This document shows, one piece after another, positions 1 to 11,599 of a stretch of 64,000 bases of DNA (the first letter of the stretch is position 1; each line of letters begins with the position of its first letter). Source of the stretch: Clonostachys chloroleuca (Eukaryota > Ascomycota > Sordariomycetes > Hypocreales > Bionectriaceae); assembly GCA_037952775.1 (NCBI GenBank), contig JBANAY010000003.1, positions 15,066,001 to 15,130,000 of the forward strand, read 5' to 3'. Made by a program: the position numbers and the translations under genes. Under the pieces are notes generated by a model. It saw only the letters and a program-made list of their open reading frames with translations. It did not search any database and was not told the DNA's origin.

Positions 1-389
1 CTTAACACCACCCCTTTCGCCTCTCTCGATTCTATTCTTCTTTTGTTCTGTACTCCTCTTTCGTGTGGTGTGTTTGTCTTCACCTGTTCTAATTCAAGAA
101 TTTCTTCTATAAAGTGCGACGAAGATACATCAGCACTTCAGTACATGAGATAGGCGTGGATCCCACGTTCTCCCAAACCCTTTCCCTCAGACGCCGAGCC
201 GACGTTCCCCCTTCCTCGACCTTCGCACTCCGTCCCACGACCGCCTCACTACCTTCCTCGACTCTCTAAATCCTCTGATACCAGAATACCCCAAGCCTGC
301 ACGATACGCTGGAACAATTTTTTTTAACGTTTGCTGAACCTACTGATCACAGAGCAGACCCTATCGATCAAATAAACCACACACAATAG
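1..389. other. Non-coding flank, pyrimidine-rich
   Basis: No convincing reading frame is visible. The first 300 bases are CT-rich with long pyrimidine stretches, as in fungal promoters or 5' leaders, so this may belong to a gene outside the window. No RNA gene was recognised before position 390. Confidence 0.4.
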
Positions 390-467
390 CCCGGGATGGT
401 GTAATGGTTCATATCCTAGGGGTATCCACAGGCCAGGAAGTACCGGGTTCGAATCCTGGGCCCGGGT
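390..467 (+). tRNA. tRNA-like Pol III gene, anticodon arm abnormal
   Basis: An A-box-like D arm (TGGTGTAATGG) and a perfect B box (GGTTCGAATCC) sit at normal spacing. They are flanked by complementary acceptor halves (CCCGGG at 390-395 and 461-466) and followed by eight T, a Pol III terminator. The T stem (CCGGG/CCTGG) pairs with one G-U. The anticodon arm does not fold canonically: the best stem has an A-C mismatch and encloses a loop of about 13 nt without a clear U33-anticodon. It may be an intron-bearing tRNA with an unusual insertion, or a decayed tRNA. The D arm looks most like fungal tRNA-Gly, but I do not assign an amino acid. Confidence 0.6.
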
Positions 468-469
468 AC

Positions 470-477
470 TTTTTTTT
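470..477 (+). terminator. Pol III T-run terminator
   Basis: Eight consecutive T start two bases after the last acceptor-stem-plus-discriminator position of the tRNA-like gene. This is the expected place for RNA polymerase III termination. Confidence 0.7.
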
Positions 478-1290
478 GGGGACCGACGGAGAAGCCAGTC
501 GAAGTAAACCTAAGAATTTCCCTCTATTTTCCCCCTTCTACGTCCTATTTTATCCAACGAACCTAATTTCCATAGAGGCTGGTTTAGAGTGACTTTATTT
601 CAATATCGGTTATATCTAACGCAGTCCCTAAACCAAACGTAGCCGACAGAGGAAGAAACAAATTCTATAGCAAAACCAAATAGACCAGCCTAGTGTGGCA
701 GTTTTGAGACGATCTGTTTTTCCAGGAATGACTACACTTGATTAAAAACAAGTTAATTTGAGCTTAGCTAGAACATGATATCTTCTTTGTACACAAGCAT
801 CTTATGTCAAGGCTTCTATCAGCTCGCCTTTGGTGCTAAGAAGTCGGGGCTTGAAGCATCCTGGTTTGACTAACTAGCACGTCCCTTCATTCATCCTCAC
901 CGTTGTTTATTTGGTCTTCCTGTCCAACAAGCCTTTTTTGGAAATGGGAACTGGGGGAAGGTCATTTTACTGCACACGAGGAGGGACAGTTTGAAGAAAT
1001 TGAGCCAACTAAACGCTAAATGCAGCATTGGAATGCTAATTGATAACGGACTAGGATATGCCGAACGAAGACTAATGAATGCTCGTAGGGTGACATGCCT
1101 GGCTGTCAGAATATAGCGTCGTTGCAGGCCTTCTTGGCCCGAATTCTAGCTCCCTGTTTCCCCTATTCCTCTCCGTGAAGTCCGGCCCGTGCGGTTCGAA
1201 AGAAAAAGAAAATCCTGCATTCCATCAAAGAGGTGTCCCCGGAGCATCCTTGAACTTTTTATCTGCGTTAAGGCTCGCCTCTCACGAAAT
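478..1290. other. Intergenic, nothing recognised
   Basis: No supportable gene or RNA was found between the tRNA-like gene and the acyltransferase start. It presumably holds the acyltransferase promoter. Confidence 0.4.
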
Positions 1291-2871
1291 ATGTCGTACA
1301 TCACCAGACTGCTGGGGCTTGCCCCGAACAGGCCGCTTCCAGAGCGCGTGCCTACTGACGAGGTGCTCCCAATGCACTTGTTTGACGACGTGTTTTACCT
1401 ACGTAGCCACACCTTGATGTGGACTCTGCGGTTCGACGACGTGCTTGATGCAGACATGCTCGGGAATTCCCTCTCAGAGCTGTTCCAGTGCGAAGGCTGG
1501 AGGAAGCTGGGAGGAAGGCTCCGCCTCAAGGTTTGTGACCTGCTTTTGAGGATGACGAGACACGTTCGATTGGGCTACGAAGCTGACCGCTCTCCCTAAT
1601 GTCAGCCTGACGGCAAAATTGAGGTGCATATCCCCCGGCCGTTCACTCTCGAGCGACCGCCCATTTACTTCACCAAAGAACACTTCAATGTGCGCATGTC
1701 TGAGCATCCGGAGGCGTCAAAGCTGCCCGCGGCTGGCGCAGGCCCTACCTTGTTCCCTAGCCCCCGATCCTACTCCTCGCTCGGCGTGGGACCTGGGGCC
1801 CCAAGGAAGCTGGATGATTACCTGTACTCCGATCTCCCCCAATTTGCCCTCCATGTTGTGACTTTTGAGGACGGGACACTCGTCTCCATCAATTTCAACC
1901 ACATTGTATCCGACTTGAGCGGGTTGAAAGCTGTTCTTGACGCTTGGCAATGCCACTTGGCTGGGAAGCCTGAGGAGAAGGCCGATTTCATGAGCGTGGA
2001 GGACGGCATGGCTCCGCTATACAAATCAACAACTCAAGGAAAACATGCACTTGATCATATGAGGCTCACGGGCTGGAAAATGTTGAGTTGGACCCTCTGG
2101 CTTATGTGGGATTCTTGGTGGACAACGTATGATTCCCAGATGATGTGCGTTCCGCAGACGATTATGGACGCGCTGGTTGAGAATGCAAGAAAGGAGGCGA
2201 AAGGCAAGCTTTCAGATGAGAATGGGGTATCATTCATATCAGAGGGCGACATTCTTCTGGCACTGAGTGTGCGTCTGGCAGCACATACTCTCCCAGCGGG
2301 TTCGACTCGGCCCATCAATCTCATAGTCGCGGTGGACCCACGAGGCCGAGCGAAATCGATATTCAAAGACAACGGAGCATACGTGCAGAATGCTCCATCC
2401 GGCGTTGTCGTCAGTTGTCCGGTGGCAGAAGCCTTGGAGATGAAGATCGGAGAACTGGCGGTGAAAATGCGTGCAGCTATCGGGGCCCAAACTACCGAAG
2501 AACAACTGAAAGTCACAGCCGGCGAAATAGCGACATCAATGAAAGAAACCGGTCGGCTTCCCATGTTTGGAGACTATAACGGTCTACTCGCAACGTCATC
2601 AAATTGGGGTTCGGCCAAGCTGGTGCAAACGGTTGACTTCAGCCGAGCCGTTGTGAAGGCTGGGAGTCAGTCAGCGCAATACGACGTTACTTGGAAGCCA
2701 GGCCGTCCTGTCTATTACCACTCACGTAATATCGAGACATCGAAAGGATTCTTTTCAACCTGCCTTCTCATTATTAATGGAAGGGATCATGCAGGGAATA
2801 TGTGGGTGACGGGAGAGTATCCTGCTGCGACATGGTCAAAACTAGCAGATATTTTGAAATCCCAGCTGTAG
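1291..2871 (+). CDS. BAHD/trichothecene-acetyltransferase-like HXXXD acyltransferase
   Basis: Two exons, 1291-1530 and 1606-2871, with a 75-nt intron (GTTTGT...GTCAG) that holds an in-frame TAA, so splicing is needed. The product is 501 aa, normal for the family. The catalytic HXXXD motif is seen as HIVSD (about residues 179-183), which in this family takes the proton from the acceptor hydroxyl or amine. A C-terminal stretch around residues 410-425 (NWGSAKL...VDFS) stands where the DFGWG-like structural motif lies. There is no signal peptide, so a cytosolic enzyme moving an acyl group from CoA is expected. The acceptor cannot be read from sequence. The start is the first in-frame ATG giving the usual short lead-in. 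The two oxidoreductases downstream could be partners, but nothing proves a cluster. Confidence 0.82.
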
Positions 2872-3364
2872 GGACGGAATAAGATGGCGCCATGTTCATA
2901 GTTTTCGTTGGGTGAATCTAAAGAAAAAAAAATACGTTAAGCTGAACTGGGAGGGTGTGAGAATGTCTATCCATATTTTGATTTACATCACATGTCTGGA
3001 ATGTCTTTCATGTGATGATAGTTCAGTTAGTAAGTCATTACCCAGCATTACAGATACGGGTCTATCTACTCGGTATTCTGACTACACCAATTGGGGGAGC
3101 TGATTCGTTCAAACCTTAAGGCCAGTGCTCTGACGTACTGCCAGTCAGCTTCCCCGCAGCATGATGCTCGTATATTAAACGGTGGCCCATTCCCCAGCTG
3201 ATTTCTGGATTCTTGATTTGAAATCCTTGAGAATAGGTGAACATTGATGCTACTGTAATCTACCAATGATAGCTGTCTTCCGACCTACCTGCCTCCAACG
3301 ATCAGTACTGTCGCCGTCCACTCGCGCAACCCATAAATCAGCATTTACTAACCCACGACTTGCC
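2872..3364. other. Intergenic, probable promoter of the next gene
   Basis: No gene is seen between the two CDSs. The reading frame of the next gene stays open upstream to an ATG at 3266, so part of this stretch could code for a longer N-terminus. Confidence 0.4.
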
Positions 3365-4801
3365 ATGTCTTTGCATTATGATGCTGTCATCATCGGCTCC
3401 GGCCAAGGCGGGACGCCGCTCAGTATGGCATTTGCCAAAGCTCAAAAGAAGACTGCACTGATCGAGAGTACTCACGTCGGTGGCTGCTGTGTCAACGAAG
3501 GCTGCACGCCAACCAAAACCATGATTGCCTCGGGCCGGGTCGCCTATTTGACACGGAGAGGTCCAGAGTATGGCGTAACCAGCTCGAAGCCCGAGGAAGT
3601 ACGTATCAATATGGAAAAAGTGAGGCAGCGGAAGCGCGATATTGTAGACTCGTTCCGGTCTGGCAGTGAACGCAGGCTCCGTGACGCTGGCGTTAACGTC
3701 ATCTCGGGTTCCGCAAGCTTTGAAAATGAAAACACGATTAACGTTGCCAGCAACAATGGCGATGATAAGACGATCACTGCCGACAAGATCTTTATTTGCA
3801 CGGGAGAGCGGCCAGCACCCCCCAATATTGAGGGCTTCAACGCGAAAAGTTTTCCAGCTGGCGCTGTCCTTGATTCCACTTCTATCCAGGAGCTTGGAGT
3901 GGTTCCCTCTCATCTTATTGTGGTTGGAGGAGGCTACGTTGGTCTCGAATTTGGCCAGCTCTTCCGGCGCCTAGGTGCCGATGTGACCATCATACAACGG
4001 AACTCTCAACTCCTTCCCCGGGAGGACAAAGAAGTGGCTGATGAGATGCTCAAGGTTCTCAAACAAGACGGCATTTCCGTGCTTCTCAAGACATCCCTAA
4101 CGGAAGTTAGAGCTACTGGTAGCACTGATTCTGCTAAAGCTATCTCGGCAACCGCTTCAGGACCGGAGGGTACACCTCGATTCACTGGCTCCCATATCCT
4201 GTTCGCCGCTGGTCGAGTTCCCAATACTAAGACCCTGAATCTTGATGCCGCTGGAATAGAGACAAGTAGTCGCGGCCATATTGTGGTCGATGAAACGTTG
4301 CAAACATCCAACCCGCGTGTCTGGGCTCTCGGCGATGTCAAAGGCCCACCGGCGTTCACACACGTCTCCTACGATGATTTCCGGTTACTGCAAGGAAACT
4401 TGCTCGAAAAGGACTCCCACCCTACTGCCATGACAACTGTGGACCGAATTCTGCCATATGTCGTTTACACGGACCCGCAGCTTGCGCACGTCGGTCTACA
4501 TGAGAAAGAGGCGAGGGAGAAGTATCCGAACGCGAAGATCCAAGTAGCGAGGATGCCGATGGCCTACGTGGCAAGGGCTTTAGAGACTGATGAATCTAGA
4601 GGACTGATGAAGGCCATCATCGACGCAGACTCACAGAAGATCTTGGGCTTCACGTGCTTGGGGCTAGAGGGCGGCGAGATCATGAGTGTGGTGCAGATGG
4701 CCATGATTGCAGGCAGTAAGTGGACGGCACTCCGAGGTGCCGTCTGGGCACACCCTTCTCTTGCAGAAAGTTTGAATAATATCTGGGGAATGCTTGAATA
4801 G
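3365..4801 (+). CDS. Class I pyridine nucleotide-disulfide oxidoreductase (mercuric reductase/lipoamide dehydrogenase-like)
   Basis: Intronless, 478 aa from this ATG. The N-terminal FAD dinucleotide fold shows GSGQGG near residue 10. The redox-active pair follows in CCVNEGCTPTK, the class I CXXXXC pattern with one extra neighbouring Cys. A second GGGYVG motif for NAD(P)H is mid-protein, then an ALGD FAD contact. The C-terminal dimer domain carries HPSLAE, the His-Glu pair that finishes thiol chemistry in this family. Two-electron transfer from NAD(P)H through FAD to a disulfide or related acceptor is expected. The true substrate is unknown, and the C-terminal vicinal Cys pair of bacterial MerA is not seen. 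An upstream in-frame ATG at 3266 would add 33 residues rich in Arg, Ser and Thr, which could be a mitochondrial presequence. Confidence 0.85.
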   Translation: MSLHYDAVIIGSGQGGTPLSMAFAKAQKKTALIESTHVGGCCVNEGCTPTKTMIASGRVAYLTRRGPEYGVTSSKPEEVRINMEKVRQRKRDIVDSFRSGSERRLRDAGVNVISGSASFENENTINVASNNGDDKTITADKIFICTGERPAPPNIEGFNAKSFPAGAVLDSTSIQELGVVPSHLIVVGGGYVGLEFGQLFRRLGADVTIIQRNSQLLPREDKEVADEMLKVLKQDGISVLLKTSLTEVRATGSTDSAKAISATASGPEGTPRFTGSHILFAAGRVPNTKTLNLDAAGIETSSRGHIVVDETLQTSNPRVWALGDVKGPPAFTHVSYDDFRLLQGNLLEKDSHPTAMTTVDRILPYVVYTDPQLAHVGLHEKEAREKYPNAKIQVARMPMAYVARALETDESRGLMKAIIDADSQKILGFTCLGLEGGEIMSVVQMAMIAGSKWTALRGAVWAHPSLAESLNNIWGMLE

Positions 4802-5537
4802 GAAGAGAAGTGACTGGGGGCTCTTCAAATGGGGTGGCCGGATTGATGTTAGTGATACGTAAAGTTGCACAGGACCAACAACCAACTTTCTCAGATTGGA
4901 CTTGGGCTGGAAGGATTTTAATTATGTCTAGTGATATTTAGGTCTAATCATGGCCCTTTTCTCGGTCTTCTTACCAAACTGGTTAATATAATGCCCTACT
5001 TCTGGAGCACCACATGCCACGAGTCTAAACTTCCTAGACCTACTCGATCCATCGGTTTCCGGACCCTCGTTCAAGCATAAACAGCCGATGTCTCGAAATA
5101 ACCAGACAATAAACCAATAAAAACGGATGAAATGGCAATTTCGTGTTCCCAAAGTCAAGAATTGGCTAATGAAACCCTTCATGTCATTGAAGGTCAAACC
5201 AAGGCAGCCTGGGGAAGGGGTAATGTGGGGTTGGAAACCACTTTGCTAGACGACAGACGAGATGTGCGTCACTAGTGCGGTTTCTTGGTCGTATTCGTAG
5301 ATTTTCTCTTCGGCGTTTACCACGTTAACTGGCTCTGAGTGGACAAGCTGTCTAGAAGTGCAAGAGACCGTCCGGTAGCAGAGTAGATTTCTGGTCACTG
5401 TTAGTAATGGGTTCTACTCTGAAACCCAGAGGTATAAAGTTGTCCGTGCCCTGCTTGCGTGAGCTGTCTCGGCATATCTACACCACTCATCTCTATTCAA
5501 AGCCCTCCTGTATCAAACGCCAATTTTTTCCTACATT
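4802..5537. other. Intergenic with TATA-like promoter element
   Basis: No gene is supported. A TATAAAG stands at about 5433, roughly 105 bases before the SDR start, at a plausible distance for a core promoter. Confidence 0.4.
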
Positions 5538-6332
5538 ATGTCAGACTCATCCCACCCTCTCTCAATCCTGGTTACAGGGGCAGCCGGTGGATTGGGTAAG
5601 ACCATCGCCACCGCATATCTTGATAAGGGCCACAATGTCACCATCTGTGATGTCCATGAAGAGCGTCTTGATGCGACATCAAAACTCTGGACCGAGAGCT
5701 ATCCCGGAAGGTTCATCATTAAAAAGGCCGACGTTGCCTCCCAGAACGAGATAGATTCTCTCGTCGAGGATATTGTCAAGCGTTTTGGGCGTCTCGACGT
5801 TCTCGTCAACAACGCCGCTGTTCTCGACAAATTTCATCCAGCCGGGACCTGCTCGCAAGAGATGTGGGATCGAATCTTGCGAGTCAACCTCACTGGAGCA
5901 TTCGTTTGCACGAAAGCTGCTGTTAATACCATGCTTGCTCAATCTCCACCAGGAGGATCCATTATCAACATGGGCTCAAATGCTTCTGTCTGTGGCATTG
6001 ATGGTGGATTGGCCTATCTGGTATCGAAACATGGAGTTCTCGCTCTCACCCGCAACACCGCGGCCTTCTACTTGGAGAAAAACATCACCTGTACTATGCT
6101 GCAATTGGGAGGCTTGGCAGCAACAAACATACAGGATTCACTGGTTGAAGGAGTTGATATGGAAGGTTTGGGGTTGATCGAGAAGCATATGCCGGGGTTT
6201 AACTATGGGATCAATGATGTTCCGCTGGAGGACGTTGCCAAGTTATGTCTCTTTTTATCAGACCGTTCTATTGCTAAAACGATGAATGGAGCCTTGGTTC
6301 CATTCAACCGGAATTGGCCTGCTGGGCATTAG
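5538..6332 (+). CDS. Short-chain dehydrogenase/reductase (SDR)
   Basis: Intronless, 264 aa, the usual size of a classical SDR. The N-terminal Rossmann motif TGAAGGLG follows the first beta strand, NNAA stands at the NNAG position, a catalytic Ser lies in NMGSNAS, and the YxxxK pair is seen as YLVSK. The enzyme should use NAD(P)(H) to interconvert an alcohol and a carbonyl in the cytosol. Asp in CDVHEER after beta strand 2 suggests NAD preference, which is inference. It lies on the same strand as the disulfide reductase, about 740 bases downstream, so it is probably separately transcribed. Confidence 0.87.
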   Translation: MSDSSHPLSILVTGAAGGLGKTIATAYLDKGHNVTICDVHEERLDATSKLWTESYPGRFIIKKADVASQNEIDSLVEDIVKRFGRLDVLVNNAAVLDKFHPAGTCSQEMWDRILRVNLTGAFVCTKAAVNTMLAQSPPGGSIINMGSNASVCGIDGGLAYLVSKHGVLALTRNTAAFYLEKNITCTMLQLGGLAATNIQDSLVEGVDMEGLGLIEKHMPGFNYGINDVPLEDVAKLCLFLSDRSIAKTMNGALVPFNRNWPAGH

Positions 6333-7030
6333 GTTGCCAGAATAAATATTACCATATTCATTGCGTTGAGTTGTCGGGCCCTGGCAGCTTCATTGTTGTT
6401 AAACTCTACTATTCTCTTTCTCTTTCGTAAATATTACCATGTACACACACTCATTTATTACAGTCCCGGGGAATGTTGCCCCTCAAACTTTACGGATTCA
6501 AAATTTGATGGTCTTAAATATTTGAGAAAATCGGAATGCAAATAAAAGTCTTGTACCCGAATTTCTCTGGTTTATCTCCCAGTACGGGGTTTTTGACCGT
6601 TGTACTTGGGTCTAGCACCAGAGCAGCTCTCTCATTATCGCAAGCTACGGAACATCCGTTTCATCTGGTGTAGGCTGTCTATGACACTTCATCTTCGAAG
6701 TTGTCTGCTCATTATCTTCCAATATTGGTTTGGAGGATGTTGACGCAGCTATTCATTGCCTCAGATTAAGAATCAATGGTTCTGCTATACGACGTGCAGA
6801 GAGTCTGCATTCGCAAGGAAGAAAGCAGGCTATGATTGGGCCTTCATGCTGGCACTATCATGCAACCACAGCGTCATCAGCTTGTCCATGGCTCCAATCA
6901 ACGCTGCAGCTCTTCGTCTGACAGCCCCCTAATATTGATGACAGTGAAGTAGACGATACAAAATACTGCCTAGCAGCCACGCCAATCCGCTCCGCACACA
7001 GTGATAAACACAGTGTCTCGACACTGTCGA
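6333..7030. other. Intergenic, nothing recognised
   Basis: AT-rich 3' flank of the SDR gene, followed by sequence with no supportable gene. No repeat was recognised. Confidence 0.4.
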
Positions 7031-8772
7031 ATGATCACCACCATTGAGGTATTCGCAGTACCCCTCATATCCCTCATCCTCACCCACCTCCCATCAGACC
7101 CCGAAACTAAAAGATCCGCCACAGAGATAGAAGGAGTCGGCGTAACGGCTAATTTCATCGCCGTTGTCGACATAACGACGAAGATAGCTGCGCAGTGCTA
7201 CGATTACGGCAGGAAGGTCTGCCATGCCAAAGCCGACATTGACAGAGTGCAGAATCTCACGGCTGTCGCAAAGAGTGTTTAGAGTCTTCTAAGCGGTCCA
7301 AATGGCGACAGACTAGCAACATCCCACCAGTTCCAGACGGCGATTGGAGACGCTCTAGATCATCTCAAGACGGTAGACGAAAAGATGGCTCTCAAAAAAG
7401 GCCAGAAGACAATGAGTAGACTTGGACTACGAGCTCTCAAATGGCCGTTTAAAAAAAGTGAAGTTGAAGGGCTAGTTGGAGATCTGCGAAACTATGGCCA
7501 GAATATAAATTCTGCTTTGCAAGTAGACCAAACGTAAGTGAAACTATTCATCATGACCTTGATCTGTTCCCAGCCTAGCCCGCGCTGACAATCTTAGTGT
7601 TGAGATCCTAGAAACCAGATCCGGCGTACGCCGTACGGAACAGATGGTCAATAATCTCGATCAAAATATTGTGCTAAGCCAACTACCTGTTGCCGAGGAA
7701 GCGTGCTTTGGTTCTCACACAGAAGACCACGAGTTGACATGCTTATCTGGGATACAATGACTGGTGAGTGCAAAAGGGCTTTCAGGACTTTTACAGTGCT
7801 GTCGCAGGACTGGTCGCTGATCTTAGTAGGGCCTCCAGACGATCACCCGCATCTCCTCAAATCTTACACGTTGATACGGGCGCTATGCAAACGCTGCATG
7901 GAGATATTCCTATCATCGACTATGCCGAATTTTTTCGCGATTCAAGCTTGGTGGTGATGGTCACGCACCGCGATGCTCCAAGTACCGAATTTACAACTGG
8001 CATATGGCTCATCGAAACAGGGCAATGTATGCAAATTCTCGAAGCTGGGTCCTGGCATAGGCAGGCAATCTTTTCTCCGGACGGACGACTCGTCGCCACA
8101 TGTAGCGAAACTGATGTAGGCCTTTGGAACACAGGTAATTGGCGCCGAATGCAAAAATTTGGATTAGGATGTACACCAGTAATATGACCAGTGAACATGA
8201 AGTCTTCGCCGGACTCGACACTTTTTGCATACCTTCGAGAGGATGTGTTGGAGGTATGGCACTGCGACTCTGGCAAATGCATGCTTAAGTCAAATCACCA
8301 AGGATATAACATGGGCTGCGCAATCTCAAGTGACTCCAAGGTCATTGCGATAAACTTACTCCTCGAAAATCGAGACGACGATCAAATCCAGCTTTGGAGC
8401 ATGGAGACAAGCCAACACCTGCACAGTATTCGGCTTGGGCTCGCCGAGGCAGAGGAATCACGTACGGCGATCTGATTCATTTTCACGCCCGATGATTCAG
8501 CCCTCGAAACCAGCCATGGGGTCATCACCCTGTCCAATTTTCCTCCTACCCACTGGAACCATGGCCCGGTGTCATCCAGCGTCTCCGGCTGCGGCATTAG
8601 CCCTGACGGGGTCTGGATCACCCGGGATGGGGACATAGTACTTCGACTCCCAGCTCAATATCGACCGTGGTGCTCAGCTGTGAGCCTAGACACAGTGGTT
8701 CTCGGGAGCAAGTTTGGTCGAGTCGCCATCCTCCGGTTTGCCATTGCGCCGCCGGCAACGTTACCTATCTAA
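7031..8772 (+). pseudogene. Decayed NACHT/WD40 (NLR-type) gene lacking its NACHT domain
   Basis: The first part (7031-7735) reads as the N-terminal helical domain common in fungal STAND/NLR proteins: GVTANFIAVVD, then GPNGDRLATS, then SRLGLRALKWPF, ending near LPVAEEACFGSH, where such proteins normally lead into the NACHT NTPase. It has an in-frame TAG at 7280-7282 and a plausible intron starting at 7534. Instead of a P-loop NTPase, the sequence runs straight into WD40-like repeats in shifting frames (LIWDTMTGEC at 7742; ATCSETDVGLWNTG near 8095; LEVWHCDSGKC near 8249; IQLWSMETSQ near 8386) to about 8770. No Walker A (GxxxxGKS) is visible. Stops and frame changes mark it as dead. Intact relatives act in heterokaryon incompatibility or immunity-like signalling. 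Confidence 0.75.
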
Positions 8773-11437
8773 GAAGTATCCCAGGTCATGTAACTGTGCA
8801 TTGTCTAAAGTTGTATCATCTCGTTATTTGATTTGCACCGGTGGTATGCTTTACTCCAAACATTGAATCTCTGAAGAGAATAGGAACCGCGTCAGTGAGA
8901 AATTCGATGTGGGCTATAAGACTCATTAGACTCTTTGGCAAGAACTTCTGAGCTGGCTTTTTATAGGTCTACGAAACTATTGTTCTGTCCGACTTCAGTA
9001 GAGTTTACGGAGTGCAATGGCATGTCAAACACATTCTCTTGAGCTCACTCTTTAGCACCTGTGAATGGGAATTTCTATACTCGTATACAGCATAAGGCCG
9101 TTTTTGATATGATACTACATTTCTAGTCTGACTCATTTGTCCAAACAAAAATATCCCTCTGTTGGTGTCGCTACCCAACAGCTTCCAGTTATACAGGTAA
9201 AAGGGATATATTGAGACTGTTGCTTCTAACTAGTAATTACAGGAGGGATCCGTTGACCCTTATATCCCATGGAATCCCTTGATCGTATCTTCCTGCGAGC
9301 AGCCCGGTCTCGGGCTTGTAAGGTCCGTCAATTATCCCGTTGGCATACAATTAGTTAGGGATCTTCATATCCGTTAGACCGCGGTTGTGATCTTCCTTCA
9401 ACTCGTGCGTTTGATAGGATCGGAACGCTCTCGAGCTATCGGGCCTGCGCCGATAACTCGGTCTTCGGTTGATCGTCAGAGCCGTAGTTCGCGATTGATC
9501 CTACCGGCTAGGGTTGCTCGAGCCGATAGGTCAGGGCTTTGACGATCGGGTCCAGTTAGGTTGCAACCTTCCAACCTGACTAATTGACCCCTCTCGGTGA
9601 AACTGATCTTCTAGGTCGGTTGCATCACGGCCGCGGCTATCGTGCAATTGAACCTTACATTTGCAATCGCGGCCGGTCCGGCTTCCATGGAATTCCTGAT
9701 GGTATTTGCTAGTAAATTATGTATGCGTTCGAACAGGCTGGGCTGCGGGCTTCAACCTTCATGGATTATCTCGGTAGTTGACGATATCTCTCTATCGCCC
9801 GCTTGGCACCAACAGACTAATATATCGGAGTTTTTTAAAAGCAATCAATTAACATAGGAACATGTTAGTCTCTTGGAATAGTCTTAACGGGGGAATAAAC
9901 GCATTAGTTAAAGGAATGTGTTGGCGTCCCTGGCCTCAGCTACTTGCTGTGGTTAGCCGATCTTACGTGAGACTAGCATAGCATTGAAAACCACTGTATA
10001 ATGTGACTACATTGCATTAGTACGTTGATGCGTTGATCACCTTGTCAGTGATTTTGCTTACACACCGCCGTACCAGTCCACCGAGATGGTGGAGGATTGG
10101 CTTGACACGTTCCGTGCCCTGTTACAGCTATACACTATACGCTCTTTGCATGATAGTAGGCTGTGCGTTAGAGCCCCTTGTCCTAGTCGATGGCCTGTCC
10201 AGGGGCTTCTTAGGACGCTGCCAATCGTCGAAACAAGCTTTCGTAGTTTGCATATAATTCCTCGTCAAAGGGACGCAAAGCACTACGTATATGGAACCAC
10301 GTCTCGGAAGCATGAAGTTCAACTAAAGCAGGTGATGATATTTCACTACCAGCTTCTTCCCAACTCTTTTCTCCTAGATCGTATTTTTTCTTTCTTGTTC
10401 CTTGTCTTCCCCTGTTATCCTTCTCACTTGAGAATACAGGTTGAAAAGATAGATGAATATAGTTATTTGGTTTTAGTCTCTGAATGATGTTGACATCTCA
10501 AAGCTTGGTGTGCATTTGTAGAGCCCTTATGCTTCACATCAAGAAGTAGCTCAATATATGATCATGTATATCGATACACACCAACACCTACATCACATAT
10601 GAGGATGAAGACAAGCCCGATTGAGCCGTGCATGCCCCCCGCTCGATTCATTGAATAGGGATAGGGACAGATAAACATACAGACTACCAATTTAGCGATT
10701 CGGCAATGGTTTCTCGGTGTCCTCATAAACTGATTTCACATCACTGTATTAGTTTTCTCAGATCAGCATCAGCCAACCTTGCCGAGATGAGATCATCCAT
10801 CTGTACGCATCTCGGTCTTTCCACCAGGACGCTGAGGTTTATTTGTTTGGGCAAAAACTATACTCTGCACCCCCTGGAAAGTGAATTTCGAAGCTACTTT
10901 TGACGATATTGAGGGGGCGAACGCCACTGACTGAAGAGCGTTCGTTCCACAAGCGCGGAAGCTTCTTAGTTTCTACTAGAAGACCTACCCGAGCAGGTAG
11001 TATCAGTCAATCTATAAAAAAGTTCGAGAAGAGCAGTATTGCTAGTGATTTTATCTAGGGAGGAAACGCCAAGATTAGCTTAATGAATCAAAACCGCACC
11101 GCATCTTTTGCTTCATATTGCTTAGGATTTGTTTATCAATCAAGACGGTAGAAAGCTCCCCATACCATTTGATATCCTAATAAAGGATAATATCTTATTA
11201 CTGGAGAGTCAATTATGCTTCTTCAACCTAGATTAATTGGTAGGGATAGCTACTTGCCCACCATTGCCCCCAGGAGACTGGTTTCATGCATCATTCTCGA
11301 CAAAACATTGTCTCCAAAGCTAAGAGTGAGTTCTCCCCCAACATATGGCTCGCATTATATAATAGATCAGAGTCTAATTCTCAATTAAGTGCGCCATGAG
11401 AGTAGGTTTCCGTTGTCTGCCTATTGCTAGGATGACT
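8773..11437. other. Gene-poor stretch, possibly with degenerate repeat DNA
   Basis: About 2.7 kb without a supportable gene. Reading frames here are short and low in family-like motifs. Around 9160 a TGTTGG...CCAACA pair and the mixed, GC-richer stretch from 9290 to 9640 hint at an old retroelement LTR. I could not find matching termini or a target duplication, so no element is called. Confidence 0.35.
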
Positions 11438-11493
11438 CTTCGGACTTTAAAACCCAGCGGGATTATCTGTTGCTACTATGAGTAAAAGGTGGG
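11438..11493. repeat. Direct repeat copy 1 (56 nt)
   Basis: Begins CTTCGGACTTTAAAAC and contains CTGTTGCTACTATGAG. It matches 11600-11655 at 54 of 56 positions by eye; the two differences lie in the CCCAGC versus CTAAGC part. Similarity weakens but continues a few bases upstream (GGATG). The function is unknown. Confidence 0.85.
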
Positions 11494-11599
11494 TTTTTGG
11501 CTTAGATTCGGATTACCAATGGCCCAAAATCTAATTAGGTCTGTCATGGGAACCCTGATAGGAGCAGGGTTCGCACATCTGCCTCGAGATGGGATGGCG

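Noticed and set aside
1291..6332. Acyltransferase, disulfide reductase and SDR as one biosynthetic cluster
   Set aside because: No backbone enzyme (PKS, NRPS, terpene synthase), transporter or regulator is nearby; spacing suggests separate genes.
9160..9920. Possible solo LTR (TGTTGG...CCAACA pair, repeated TGTTGGYGTC at 9160 and 9919)
   Set aside because: The similarity stops after about 13 bases, with no target duplication and no internal retroelement coding.
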